Assembly (NCBI GenBank): GCA_964428745.1
Contig: CAYRYZ010000014.1
Location: 1 to 36,841, forward strand
Reading direction: 5' to 3'
DNA length: 36,841 nt
From: GCA-002713455 sp964428745
GTDB lineage: Bacteria; Fidelibacterota; Marinisomatia; Marinisomatales; TCS55
Position 1 is the stretch's first letter; each line of letters begins with the position of its first letter. Positions 15,938 to 24,838 of this stretch are shown one piece after another. Position numbers and translations under genes: made by a program. Under the pieces are notes generated by a model. It saw only the letters and a list, made by a program, of their open reading frames with translations, did no database searches and was not told where the DNA came from.

Positions 15938-16447
15938 ATGAAATTGAATAATAAAGAAATAGATGATTTAAAAAATCATTTTAAAGATGAAAAAAATAGA
16001 GATAATTCTGAATTAGAACTTTTTTATAAAAAATTAGAAGAATATAATAAAATCACACTATATGTTGATGGCGCAGCAGATCTTCATTCAAAGACTGCAG
16101 GTATTGGAGGTGTTATCTATAATTCAGATGAGGAGATCTTTTCTTTTTCTGAATATCTACACGATTCAACAAACAATGAAGCGGAGTATGGAGCTCTAAT
16201 TGCTGGTTTGAAGTATCTAATAAAATTAAATCTATTAAACCCCACAATATATTCAGATAGCGAGCTAATCGTGAAACAGGTAAATGGTGAATATCGTGTA
16301 AAGAATGATAGAATGATAACTTTATATAATGAAGTTATTAATTTGCTTTCCAATTTTAAAAGTTGGTCATTAATACATGTTTTACGAGATAAAAATATAG
16401 TTGCTGATAAGCTGGCAAATGAAGGAAGGAAAAAAGTTAACATTTAG
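15938..16447 (+). CDS. Ribonuclease HI family protein
   Basis: This 169-residue protein has the RNase H fold with four acidic catalytic residues visible: Asp44 in LYVDGAA, Glu83 in NNEAEYGAL, Asp107 in YSDSELIV and Asp157 in VADKLAN. It cleaves the RNA strand of RNA-DNA hybrids. The form with VDGAA and NNEAEY is the compact archaeal/Sto-RNase-HI-like type rather than the E. coli type. A polar, probably helical N-terminal extension of about 38 residues precedes the fold and shows no zinc-ribbon cysteines. It follows the RecB-like gene closely. Confidence 0.9.
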   Translation: MKLNNKEIDDLKNHFKDEKNRDNSELELFYKKLEEYNKITLYVDGAADLHSKTAGIGGVIYNSDEEIFSFSEYLHDSTNNEAEYGALIAGLKYLIKLNLLNPTIYSDSELIVKQVNGEYRVKNDRMITLYNEVINLLSNFKSWSLIHVLRDKNIVADKLANEGRKKVNI

Positions 16448-16504
16448 ATATATAAATTAATGAATCTCTAATGTTTTTTATTCTAAACTCTAATCTGATA
16501 ATCT

Positions 16505-16528
16505 GGGAATAAATTATAAATTCATCCC
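16505..16528 (+). promoter_or_regulatory. Imperfect hairpin in the mreB leader
   Basis: GGGAATAAATT (16505-16515) can fold onto AATTCATCCC (16519-16528) with mismatches, 9 nt before the mreB ATG, where no Shine-Dalgarno is visible. It might modulate translation initiation; chance is also possible in AT-rich DNA. The 90-bp space after the RNase HI gene probably also holds the promoter of the rod-shape operon, but no clear -35/-10 pair stands out. Confidence 0.25.
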
Positions 16529-16537
16529 TAAAAAATT

Positions 16538-17566
16538 ATGTCGATAAAAAGTTACTTTACTAACCCACTTAATTGGGTATCTGGTGATATTGCTATTGAT
16601 CTAGGTACAGCTAATACTCTTGTATATATTAAGGGTAAGGGAGTAATGATTAACGAACCTTCAATCGTTGCCAAATCAGTTCATGATGACAAAATTATCG
16701 CAGTAGGATATGAAGCTAAATCCATGGTTGGAAGAACTCATCGTGAGATTGAGACTGTACGACCCTTACGTGATGGTGTAATTGCAGATTTCAATATGAC
16801 AGATGGTCTTTTACAGGGCTTTATTAATAAGATAAATATGAATCGTTTAGCTAGGCCTAGAATGGTGATTTGTGTTCCTTCAGGAGTAACTGAAGTAGAA
16901 AGAAGGGCTGTTAGAGATTCAGGTGAACGAGCTAATGCTCGAGAAGTTTATTTAATTGAGGAGCCAGTTGCAGCAGCTATTGGAATTGGCCTTGATATAT
17001 CAAAAGCTGTCGGGAATATAATTATAGATATTGGAGGGGGGACTACAGAGATAGCAGTAATAGCCCTTAATGGCGTTGTAACAAAGGAAGCTATTCGTGT
17101 AGCTGGTGACGAAATGGATCAGGCAGTTATTCAGTGGTTTAGAAATGAACATAAACTTGAAGTTGGTAATACCACAGCGGAATCAATTAAAAAATCAGTA
17201 GGATCGGCAATGAGGGTAAAAAGTGAAATGATAGCTGTAAAAGGGCGTGACCTAGTATCTGGAATTCCAAAAACTATTGAAGTATCATCTGATGAGATTC
17301 GTCAAGCACTAAAAGACCCTATTAATGCAATTGTCGAAGCAGTGAAAAGAGCACTCGAAAGAACTCCACCTGAGTTATCTGCAGATATTTTAGATCAAGG
17401 TATTATTATGACTGGAGGCGGGAGTATGCTAAAAGGTATAGATCAATTAATAAGAGAGCGTACTAATGTACCAGTAAATATTGCTGAAGACCCTCTGTTA
17501 TCGGTTGTTAAAGGTACTGGTAAAGTGCTCGAAGATGTAAAAAAATATGAGTCTGTCCTGATATAA
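16538..17566 (+). CDS. mreB: Rod shape-determining protein MreB
   Basis: This 342-residue bacterial actin homologue forms membrane-associated filaments that guide lateral wall synthesis. IAIDLGTANTLVY is the phosphate 1 motif, EEPVAAAIGIGLD and IIDIGGGTTEIAV form the connect and phosphate 2 motifs, and MTGGGSMLKG the adenosine motif. Full length and typical. It opens a five-gene run, mreB-mreC-mreD-mrdA-rodA, with very short spacings or overlaps throughout, so these genes are almost certainly one operon building the elongasome. Confidence 0.97.
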   Translation: MSIKSYFTNPLNWVSGDIAIDLGTANTLVYIKGKGVMINEPSIVAKSVHDDKIIAVGYEAKSMVGRTHREIETVRPLRDGVIADFNMTDGLLQGFINKINMNRLARPRMVICVPSGVTEVERRAVRDSGERANAREVYLIEEPVAAAIGIGLDISKAVGNIIIDIGGGTTEIAVIALNGVVTKEAIRVAGDEMDQAVIQWFRNEHKLEVGNTTAESIKKSVGSAMRVKSEMIAVKGRDLVSGIPKTIEVSSDEIRQALKDPINAIVEAVKRALERTPPELSADILDQGIIMTGGGSMLKGIDQLIRERTNVPVNIAEDPLLSVVKGTGKVLEDVKKYESVLI

Positions 17567-17572
17567 TTTTTA

Positions 17573-18373
17573 ATGAGATCTTTTTATTTAACACTTCTAA
17601 AATATAAAGATCATCTTTTATTTTTTCTAGCTGTCTCACTTTCATTAGTTTTTCTTCTTAGGAATGAGTCTCCAGATATATATTTGATTAGAGGAAAATC
17701 GATCGATTTTTTTTCCTTTATTAATTCACCGCTTGCTTGGGTAAAAAATATGACCCAATTACAAAAAGAAACTGAGCTTCTTAGGGAAAAAAATATTCAA
17801 TTGAGGCTTCAATTAGAATCTATGCTTGCAGCCTACGAAGAAAATAATTCACTTAAAGACTTATTGGATTATTCGCGTGAGAGTAGTTATGAATTATTAC
17901 CAGCAAAAGTAATTAATATGGGTATATCTTCAAACATTTCTTCTATAACTTTGAATGTGGGTCAAAAAGATGGAGTAACTATAAACCAAGCAGTTTTAGT
18001 ACCTAGTGGGGTAATTGGCAAAACATTAATTGTTGGAGAATCATCTACTTTAGTTCAATGTATTAATGATATTAATTATCGTCTTTCTGTCCGCATATAC
18101 CCATCGAGTGCAACGGGTATTCTTAGACATTTAATTAATGATATTTATGAAATTAGGGAGTTGCAAAAAAATGCTCAAATTAATGTAGGAGATAAGGTTG
18201 TAACTTCAGGTTATAGCAAAATATATCCAGAAAATCTTCCTGTGGGAAAAGTTATTGAGATATTGGATGAAAGGGGCAGCTTTCAGAAAGTTGCACGAAT
18301 TAAAATATCTCCAAAAATTAGTTCTATTTTAAATACATTTATCATTGTAGGTATTAGTTTTGATGAAAAATAA
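17573..18373 (+). CDS. mreC: Rod shape-determining protein MreC
   Basis: This 266-residue protein has a short cytosolic N-terminus, one membrane helix (about 14-31), a coiled coil (about 60-95, rich in Q/E/L) and then the periplasmic beta domains with LNVGQKDGV, VLVPSGVIGK and GDKVVTSGYS...PENLPVG, all typical of MreC. It links MreB to PBP2 and activates wall synthesis. It starts 7 bp after mreB; its end overlaps the mreD start. Confidence 0.95.
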   Translation: MRSFYLTLLKYKDHLLFFLAVSLSLVFLLRNESPDIYLIRGKSIDFFSFINSPLAWVKNMTQLQKETELLREKNIQLRLQLESMLAAYEENNSLKDLLDYSRESSYELLPAKVINMGISSNISSITLNVGQKDGVTINQAVLVPSGVIGKTLIVGESSTLVQCINDINYRLSVRIYPSSATGILRHLINDIYEIRELQKNAQINVGDKVVTSGYSKIYPENLPVGKVIEILDERGSFQKVARIKISPKISSILNTFIIVGISFDEK

Positions 18374-18854
18374 TAATCTTCTATTTGCAACGATAGGTGT
18401 CCTTCTTTTTCAAATATTCATTGTTGATTTTCTTACAATTAATTTAATTCGACCAGACTTTTTACTAATATATGTTTTTTATATAGCTATTTTGTATGGA
18501 CGGGTACTTGCCATTATAGTTGCATTTACCCTTGGGTTGCTTTCAGATTTATTTGGAGTAGGCTCTTATTTTGGTTTAGGATCATTAACATTATCAACAA
18601 CTGCATATTTATCAGGTTTTCTATATAACAAATATGAACGTCTCTTACCTTATGTTTTTCATTCTATTTGGATAGGAATACTCCTTTTGCACTTTTACAT
18701 AAATACATATTTTCGCTTTCAAACAATTTTTGTATCTGATATTGCAAATTTTGTTTTTATTTGGCTGACCTCATTTTCATATACCATGATTTTTCTCCTT
18801 ATTATGCAATATTTTTATCCAATAAAACAAGCATCCCGTGTTAAGATCAACTAA
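18363..18854 (+). CDS. mreD: Rod shape-determining protein MreD
   Basis: This ~163-residue, very hydrophobic protein has about five membrane helices. The family motif NLIRPDFLLIYVFYIAILYG (near 27-46) is followed by GLLSDLFGVGSYFGLGSLTLS, which matches the MreD core. It is an elongasome subunit beside MreC. ATG 18363 overlaps the mreC stop; TTG 18360 in the same frame is a less likely start. The 3' end overlaps the mrdA start by 17 bp. Confidence 0.92.
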   Translation: MKNNNLLFATIGVLLFQIFIVDFLTINLIRPDFLLIYVFYIAILYGRVLAIIVAFTLGLLSDLFGVGSYFGLGSLTLSTTAYLSGFLYNKYERLLPYVFHSIWIGILLLHFYINTYFRFQTIFVSDIANFVFIWLTSFSYTMIFLLIMQYFYPIKQASRVKIN

Positions 18855-20604
18855 TACTATCAGAAAGTTTCAATATTGGTGTGCAATTATCTTCGTAATT
18901 TTTGTACATCTAATATTGTTTTATCGTTTTTTTCAGCTACAAGTATTAGAACATGATTTTTATAGTAAACAAGCTGAAAATAACCGTATTAGAGCTATAT
19001 CTCTTCCAGCACCTAGAGGTCTTATTTTAGATAGAAACGATGAGATCATTGTTGATAATTATCCGACATATATTTTGTATGGAATTGATTTAGAAGTTCA
19101 AAATGAAGACCTTAATTATACTATAATCAATGAGACGACTGGGATTCCAATAGAAATTTTGAAAAAGAATTTCAGAAGCAATTTTAGAAATCGTTTCCTC
19201 CCAGCAAAACTGGCTAAAGACCTTACAATCATTCAATTAAGTAGGCTTGAAGAGGAAAAAAATAATTTGAGTGGAATCATTTATAAGCAGTTTCCAGAAA
19301 GAATTTTCAATCCAAAAATTAGAGCTTCTCATATATTAGGATATTTGAAAGAGATAGATAATGAAGTTTTGTCAAATATTAATCAAAAGAAAAATTATGA
19401 ATTTGGTGACATGCTAGGATGGTCCGGTATCGAAAAAGAATATGAATCTATATTGTTGGGTAAAAAAGGAGTTTCATATTACCAAGTAGATGCATTTGGT
19501 AGGGAAGCAGGAAAAATTAATGATGAAAATAATATTTTACCTATCCCTGGTAATAATATCAAAACAACAATAGATATTTCATTGCAATCATTAGTTGAAA
19601 TAGAATTAAAAAATAAAAAAGGTGTAGTTATTATTTCAAAACCTAAAACTGGGGAGATCTTATCTTACGTTAGTGCACCTGATTATGAACCTGATCTTTT
19701 TACAGGTTTAGTATCAAATCAACTTTGGCAAACAATTACGAGCGACTCGTCTCGTCCTCTTTTAAATAGAGCAACAAATGGACTATATCCTCCCGGGTCA
19801 ATATATAAGATGGTGGTCGCTTTTGAAATACTTGAAAAAAAATTGTTTTCCAAGGAATGGTCAGTTAATTGCACAGGTGAGTATCAGTTTTATGATAGTG
19901 TGCATCGTTGCTGGTTAGAAGGAGGTCATGGGAGAATAAATCTTGAGCAAGCAATTGTTCAATCATGTGATGTGTATTTTTATGAGACTATCCAAAAAAT
20001 TAAAATTGATGAACTTGCTAAGCAATCAAAAGTCTTTGGTTATGGAGTAAAGTCAAATATTGATTTACCATCAGAAATGAAGGGAAGAGTTCCAGATCGT
20101 GATTTTATGAATAGACTTTATGGAAAGTGGGGATGGTCAAAAGGCGCACTATTAAACATCGCTATTGGCCAGGGCGAAATTTTAGTGACTCCTATTCAAA
20201 TGGTTAACTATATAAATTTGCTTGCAACAAAGGGCGATACTTATTCACCACACCTAGTTAACTCTACCGTCTCAAAGATAAAATTCCCTGAATTAAATTT
20301 AAATAATTGGGAAATAGTTCAAGAAGCAATGAGGAAAGTGGTTTCTGGGCCGAAGGGTACTGCCAAAAAAGCCGATCCTAAAATACCCGGCCTTATAATC
20401 TCTGGTAAAACAGGGACAGCAGAAAATCCACACGGAAATCCCCATGCCTGGTTTATAACTTTTGGTGAAAAAAATAATGAAATGATTTCAATTGTTATTT
20501 TGATTGAAAATGGAGGTAGCGGAGGCACCTTTGCTACACCTATCGCACGAAAAATTTATCAACATTATTTTAGCTCGGAGAGCTCGAGGCTGGCTAATAA
20601 ATAA
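18838..20604 (+). CDS. mrdA: Penicillin-binding protein 2 (elongasome transpeptidase)
   Basis: This 588-residue class B PBP has an N-terminal membrane anchor (about 14-34), a PBP dimerisation domain (APRGLILDRNDEIIVDN) and the transpeptidase domain. Its three active-site motifs are intact: SxxK at Ser321-Lys324 (PGSIYK), SCD at 376-378 (the PBP2 form of SxN) and KTG at 524-526. It cross-links peptidoglycan during side-wall growth, paired with RodA. The start is GTG 18838, inside mreD. The stop and the rodA start share one base (TAATG). Confidence 0.96.
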   Translation: MLRSTNTIRKFQYWCAIIFVIFVHLILFYRFFQLQVLEHDFYSKQAENNRIRAISLPAPRGLILDRNDEIIVDNYPTYILYGIDLEVQNEDLNYTIINETTGIPIEILKKNFRSNFRNRFLPAKLAKDLTIIQLSRLEEEKNNLSGIIYKQFPERIFNPKIRASHILGYLKEIDNEVLSNINQKKNYEFGDMLGWSGIEKEYESILLGKKGVSYYQVDAFGREAGKINDENNILPIPGNNIKTTIDISLQSLVEIELKNKKGVVIISKPKTGEILSYVSAPDYEPDLFTGLVSNQLWQTITSDSSRPLLNRATNGLYPPGSIYKMVVAFEILEKKLFSKEWSVNCTGEYQFYDSVHRCWLEGGHGRINLEQAIVQSCDVYFYETIQKIKIDELAKQSKVFGYGVKSNIDLPSEMKGRVPDRDFMNRLYGKWGWSKGALLNIAIGQGEILVTPIQMVNYINLLATKGDTYSPHLVNSTVSKIKFPELNLNNWEIVQEAMRKVVSGPKGTAKKADPKIPGLIISGKTGTAENPHGNPHAWFITFGEKNNEMISIVILIENGGSGGTFATPIARKIYQHYFSSESSRLANK

Positions 20605-21830
20605 TGCTATTTCATATTTGGGCACAGATAAAAGCTTCTCCAAATGTTATTCTTATTAATATTTTAGGATTGCTATTTATAGGCCTAATGTCACTTTATA
20701 GCATAAGTATTCTACAAGAAGAAAACTCATCAAATGCTTTTACAAAACAAATTATATTTTTAGGTCCAGCAATAATCTTGATGTTTATTATGACAGTTTT
20801 ATCAAAAAGATTTATTCATAAGTATATTTATATGTTTTATTGCCTCATTATTCTATTGGTATCCGTACCTTTTCTTGGACAAGAAACTGCTGGTACTTAT
20901 AGATGGATTAATTTTGGATTTTCATTTAGCTTGCAACCGTCTGAAATTGCTAAATGGATCATCGTGATAACTTTAGCAAGATATTTATCAGATAACAAAC
21001 TTCAGATTCACAAATTCTCTTCAAACATTATACCATTTGTTATTGCCATTGTACCCACTATTATTGTATTAAATCAACCTGATCTTGGTACTGCATTTGT
21101 AATGATGGTTCCTGTAATTCCGATGCTTTACTGGGTTGGTGCTAAGCCCTATCACTTGTTTTTAATTATTGCACCCCTCTTAAGTATACTCACTGCATTT
21201 AATGTGATTGTTTTTACTATATGGTCAATCATTGTTGCAGTAATAATTTTTCGGTCAATGGATAAACTTTGGAATGGTGTTACTATTTTCTTTTCTAATA
21301 TCTTTTTGGGTTTAATGTTTCCTATTCTTTGGAACTTTTTAAGACCATTTCAAAAGAATAGGATTCTTACATTTTTCAATCCTGAAATAGATCCACTTGG
21401 CGCTGGATATCATATCATTCAAAGTAAAACGGCCTTGGGCTCAGGTGGTCTAATTGGTAAAGGATTAGGCGAGGGTACTCAAAGTCAATTAAAATTTTTA
21501 CCTGTTCAGGAATCAGATTTTGTTGTTAGTGTAATTGGAGAAGAATTAGGAATGATTTCTTTAATAATTATGTTATTATTATTTGCTTCGCTAATAGTAA
21601 AAATGATAAATCTGTCTTATTCATCACTGGATCGGTTTTCTGGCTTAATCATAATTGGTATAGGAAGTATTTTTCTATCACATGTTTTTATTAATTGCTC
21701 TATGGCGACTGGGATGATACCAGTAAAAGGATTGCCATTGCCGTTTATTTCTTATGGAGGATCATTTTTATTTTCTTCATTTATGATGGTAGGCTTGGTC
21801 TTGAATTTTGGCCGTACAGAAATCGAATAA
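20604..21830 (+). CDS. rodA: Peptidoglycan polymerase RodA (SEDS family)
   Basis: This 408-residue integral membrane SEDS glycosyltransferase polymerises lipid II for elongation. TYRWINFGFSFSLQPSEIAKW, LNQPDLGTA with its catalytic-loop Asp, QSKTALGSGGLIGKGLG and the C-terminal PVKGLPLPFISYGGS signature are all present. Length is normal. It closes the rod-shape operon. The 85 bp after its stop lead to the CpoB-like gene and show no convincing terminator. Confidence 0.96.
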   Translation: MLFHIWAQIKASPNVILINILGLLFIGLMSLYSISILQEENSSNAFTKQIIFLGPAIILMFIMTVLSKRFIHKYIYMFYCLIILLVSVPFLGQETAGTYRWINFGFSFSLQPSEIAKWIIVITLARYLSDNKLQIHKFSSNIIPFVIAIVPTIIVLNQPDLGTAFVMMVPVIPMLYWVGAKPYHLFLIIAPLLSILTAFNVIVFTIWSIIVAVIIFRSMDKLWNGVTIFFSNIFLGLMFPILWNFLRPFQKNRILTFFNPEIDPLGAGYHIIQSKTALGSGGLIGKGLGEGTQSQLKFLPVQESDFVVSVIGEELGMISLIIMLLLFASLIVKMINLSYSSLDRFSGLIIIGIGSIFLSHVFINCSMATGMIPVKGLPLPFISYGGSFLFSSFMMVGLVLNFGRTEIE

Positions 21831-21915
21831 TTTTATAAAAAGATAATGACGATATAGGGTTAATTGAACTAAATTGAGCATATCTAATTCATTGTTTAAT
21901 CCGAGGTTCCTAATA

Positions 21916-22731
21916 ATGAATCGTTTGTCTAAAATATTGGCATTAATAGTATATTTATTTTCTTTTACTTTTTTGTTGGCGCAAGATTCATCAATCAAGC
22001 GTGAATTAAAACGTATGAATACTAGTATAAATAGTCAAAATGCACATATTGATTCCCTTGATATACAGATAAGGATGCTTCTTCCAGAGCTACAGAATGC
22101 TCTTAAAGCCAATCTTAATGCAAAGGTGCAAACAGATTCAGTAGCAATCTTACTAATTAATAGAATTAATACAATACAAAATAAAATGCGTCTTATTGAG
22201 GATAAAATATCATATGTAGATAGTGTTAATTTCGAAATCCTTGCTCAATTAGTGATGGTTGAAAATAAAATTGTAACACTTACAAATAGTTTTTCTGAAA
22301 TGTATGAGCTTAAGAGCAATAAGATGAATTCCAATATAAGTGCAAAAATTAGCCTAGCAGATTATAAGAAAAGATATATCGATGCATTATCTTCATATCA
22401 GAATGGTGAATTTGAAAAAGCAGTCACTGGGTTCTCAGGCCTAGTTATGGGTGATCCGACTAATGATTTGGCGGATAACAGCCAATATTGGTTAGCAGAA
22501 TGTTATTATACTATGAAGAACTATAAGAGGGCTGTAATTGAATTTGAGAAAGTTTTTACTTTTCCAAGTACCGATAAAGATGATGATGCCCAATTAAAAT
22601 TAGGCCACTGTCACCGTAGTATGGGTAATATAGATAAAGCACGAGAAGAATATCAAAGATTAATTGATTATTTCCCTGGTTCAGAATTCTATGAAAAAGC
22701 CAAAGAGTCAATTAAACAACTTAACATTTAA
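21916..22731 (+). CDS. CpoB/YbgF-like periplasmic coiled-coil TPR protein
   Basis: This 271-residue protein has a signal peptide (MNRLSKILALIVYLFSFTFLLAQ), a long coiled-coil region (about 30-140) and C-terminal TPR repeats: YIDALSSYQNGEFEKAVTGF, NSQYWLAECYYTMKNYKRAV and LGHCHRSMGNIDKAREEYQ. This arrangement matches CpoB/YbgF, which in proteobacteria coordinates wall synthesis with outer-membrane constriction through the Tol-Pal system. Its place after the rod-shape operon fits an envelope role. ATG 21916 is chosen over 21874 because it starts the signal peptide and GAGG lies at 21903-21906. No tol or pal genes are near. Confidence 0.8.
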   Translation: MNRLSKILALIVYLFSFTFLLAQDSSIKRELKRMNTSINSQNAHIDSLDIQIRMLLPELQNALKANLNAKVQTDSVAILLINRINTIQNKMRLIEDKISYVDSVNFEILAQLVMVENKIVTLTNSFSEMYELKSNKMNSNISAKISLADYKKRYIDALSSYQNGEFEKAVTGFSGLVMGDPTNDLADNSQYWLAECYYTMKNYKRAVIEFEKVFTFPSTDKDDDAQLKLGHCHRSMGNIDKAREEYQRLIDYFPGSEFYEKAKESIKQLNI

Positions 22732-22746
22732 TAATTAATTACATTT

Positions 22747-23574
22747 ATGCCACTTAAACTCTTTTTTCTTACAACAGAAATTGAACCATTTGCAACAACG
22801 AGTCACCTCGGAAAGTTCTCTGTTGACGTTCCCTTCGCTCTACAAAGTATTGATCATGATATAAGAATTATTATACCTAAATATGGCTTCGTTAGTGAAA
22901 GAAAATATATTTTAAGAGAAGTTATCCGACTTCGTGAAATAGAATTTGATTTTGATGGTAAAAATGAAGTTGCGTCAGCTAAAAGTGCTTTTATTCCAAA
23001 AACAAGAGTTCAAGTCTATTTTTTAGAAAATGTTGACTGGTTTAAACCTTTGACTAACCTTCTATACAAATCTAAAAATGGGCGAATTCTAATTGATAAT
23101 GATCAAAGGTACGGTTATTTTTCAAAGGCAGCTATTGCTACATTGCCTCATTTATTCTGGAAACCTGATGTTTTAATTTGTAATGGTTGGCAGAGTGCAT
23201 TTGTTCCTTTGATATATAATCAAATATATGATTCTCAAGATTTTTATGGTGGGATTAAAACAGTGTTAATGGTCCATTCTATTGATGAATATTGTATATT
23301 TTCACGTTCATCTTATGAAAAAGCCGGTGTTGCTTTACCAGAAAATATTAAAGGTAATAATATTAATTGTTATGAAGCAGCTGCACCATTTGCCGATTTA
23401 ATTATAGCTGTAAATACTCCCTCAAATAATGTTACTAAACAACTTATGTCACTTCCTGGCCTTAAATCACATAAACAGAAAGTGGTTTCAATGTCTATCC
23501 CCGAGGGTGAATCGCCATCATATATTGAATCAGCTCGTATTTTAAATGATGAATTAACGAAACATTTCGCTTAA
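22747..23574 (+). CDS. Half-length glycogen/starch synthase-like protein (GT5 N-terminal domain only)
   Basis: This 275-residue protein resembles the N-terminal catalytic half of glycogen synthase: FFLTTEIEPFATTSHLGKFSVDVP at the start, IIPKYGFVSER, VQVYFLENVDWF, DNDQRYGYFSKAAIATL and PDVLICNGWQSAFVPL. Full enzymes are about 480 residues; the C-terminal ADP-glucose-binding half is absent, and the N-terminal KxGG loop reads SHLGKF. Normal starch-synthase activity is therefore unlikely. Bacteroidota carry a similar short protein beside a DUF4270 lipoprotein gene, and the next gene here is also a beta-rich lipoprotein. The function is unknown. Confidence 0.82.
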   Translation: MPLKLFFLTTEIEPFATTSHLGKFSVDVPFALQSIDHDIRIIIPKYGFVSERKYILREVIRLREIEFDFDGKNEVASAKSAFIPKTRVQVYFLENVDWFKPLTNLLYKSKNGRILIDNDQRYGYFSKAAIATLPHLFWKPDVLICNGWQSAFVPLIYNQIYDSQDFYGGIKTVLMVHSIDEYCIFSRSSYEKAGVALPENIKGNNINCYEAAAPFADLIIAVNTPSNNVTKQLMSLPGLKSHKQKVVSMSIPEGESPSYIESARILNDELTKHFA

Positions 23575-23605
23575 TTTTTCGTAAACAATTCTTAAGCATA
23601 TTTCC

Positions 23606-24838
23606 ATGAAAATTATAACTTCAATTATTCCATTTGGATTAATAGGTATTTTTTATCTATCTATTTTCGTTTCGTGTGAAGAAGCGGCATTGCCTATCAA
23701 TGACGATGGTACCCCTTTAAATGTAGATACAGTCTCTTTTCCAGTGATTAATACAATGACGTATCAAACACCTCCAACCATGGGAGGTACAGAATATCTT
23801 TATTTTGGAGAGAAAGATGGTTACGAGTATCAATATAATTTGTTAGAATTTGACAGTCTTGCAATTGGGGGTGGATATCCTTTTGAGTATTATAATGATT
23901 CTCTGATTATTGCAGATAGTATGAAATTAACATTAAGGTTTATTTCAGATACAATTGATAACAATACACAATTCCAATTAAGATTTTTTCCACAAGCTGG
24001 TGATTCTGTTTTTAACGAGTACGAAACAAATTACATGAATTTTGATCCTTCGTTAGCCTCTGAAGTGATTTCTCAAGCAGAAATGATTTCAGACTCGATT
24101 GACTCTGTCAATACAAAGGTTACATTAAATTTTTTAATAGACACAACAGTGATAAATGTTTTTAAAGATACTTCTATTATAAAATTTAACAGATCATTCC
24201 TAGTTGAATTGAAAGATAATGTTTCCTCTGAATTTAAATTTCATAGTTCTGAACTTGGTGGAGGAGATGGACCTGAACTAAAAATCTATTTCCGGACTTT
24301 ACTTTCTGATACAGTCGTTACGGATACATCATATAGAACTTATATTATTTTAGAAGATTTATCAGTTATTAAACCGCCTTTAATTACATCTGATGATACA
24401 ACATATCTTTCAATTGGTACTGCTAAAGGCCTAAAATCTCTTGTTTTAGTTGATATGAAAGGTTGGGTTCTACCTGAGAGGAGTGTGATTAAATCAGCGC
24501 AATTGATTTTAAATCGTGTTCAAACTGATACAATTACTGGTTTTTCAGTTAGTTCTTATCCCTTAACTAAGGAAGGAGTGTATTCAACTTTTTTATCTTA
24601 TGAGGTTGATCCTTATAAAGTTGAAAGCAACCTAATGGCATCTTCTACGATTGTAAATAATATGCTAAAAATTAATCATCGTAGAGTTTCGAGAGAAATT
24701 GGTAGAGGAGGAAGAAATAATTACGGATTCAAGTTGCAGTCCAGTAGTAACAATGATCCGTTTACAATAATCAATTTTTATACTCTAGGAAATGTAGATT
24801 ATTATCCAGTTATGCGAGTAATTTATGTTAAGCCTTAG
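23606..24838 (+). CDS. Beta-rich lipoprotein, DUF4270-like by position and pattern
   Basis: This 410-residue protein has a lipoprotein signal (lipobox FVSC, Cys24). The mature part opens with an Asp/Thr/Val-rich VDTVSFPV segment, then alternating hydrophobic/polar strands, with a module ending in IKSAQLILNRVQTDTI near the C-terminal third. The pattern suggests an extracytoplasmic beta-sandwich protein. I do not recognise a named family with confidence; similarity to Bacteroidota DUF4270 lipoproteins is suggested by the adjacent GT5-like gene and the general pattern. The last 14 bp overlap the next gene. Confidence 0.6.
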   Translation: MKIITSIIPFGLIGIFYLSIFVSCEEAALPINDDGTPLNVDTVSFPVINTMTYQTPPTMGGTEYLYFGEKDGYEYQYNLLEFDSLAIGGGYPFEYYNDSLIIADSMKLTLRFISDTIDNNTQFQLRFFPQAGDSVFNEYETNYMNFDPSLASEVISQAEMISDSIDSVNTKVTLNFLIDTTVINVFKDTSIIKFNRSFLVELKDNVSSEFKFHSSELGGGDGPELKIYFRTLLSDTVVTDTSYRTYIILEDLSVIKPPLITSDDTTYLSIGTAKGLKSLVLVDMKGWVLPERSVIKSAQLILNRVQTDTITGFSVSSYPLTKEGVYSTFLSYEVDPYKVESNLMASSTIVNNMLKINHRRVSREIGRGGRNNYGFKLQSSSNNDPFTIINFYTLGNVDYYPVMRVIYVKP

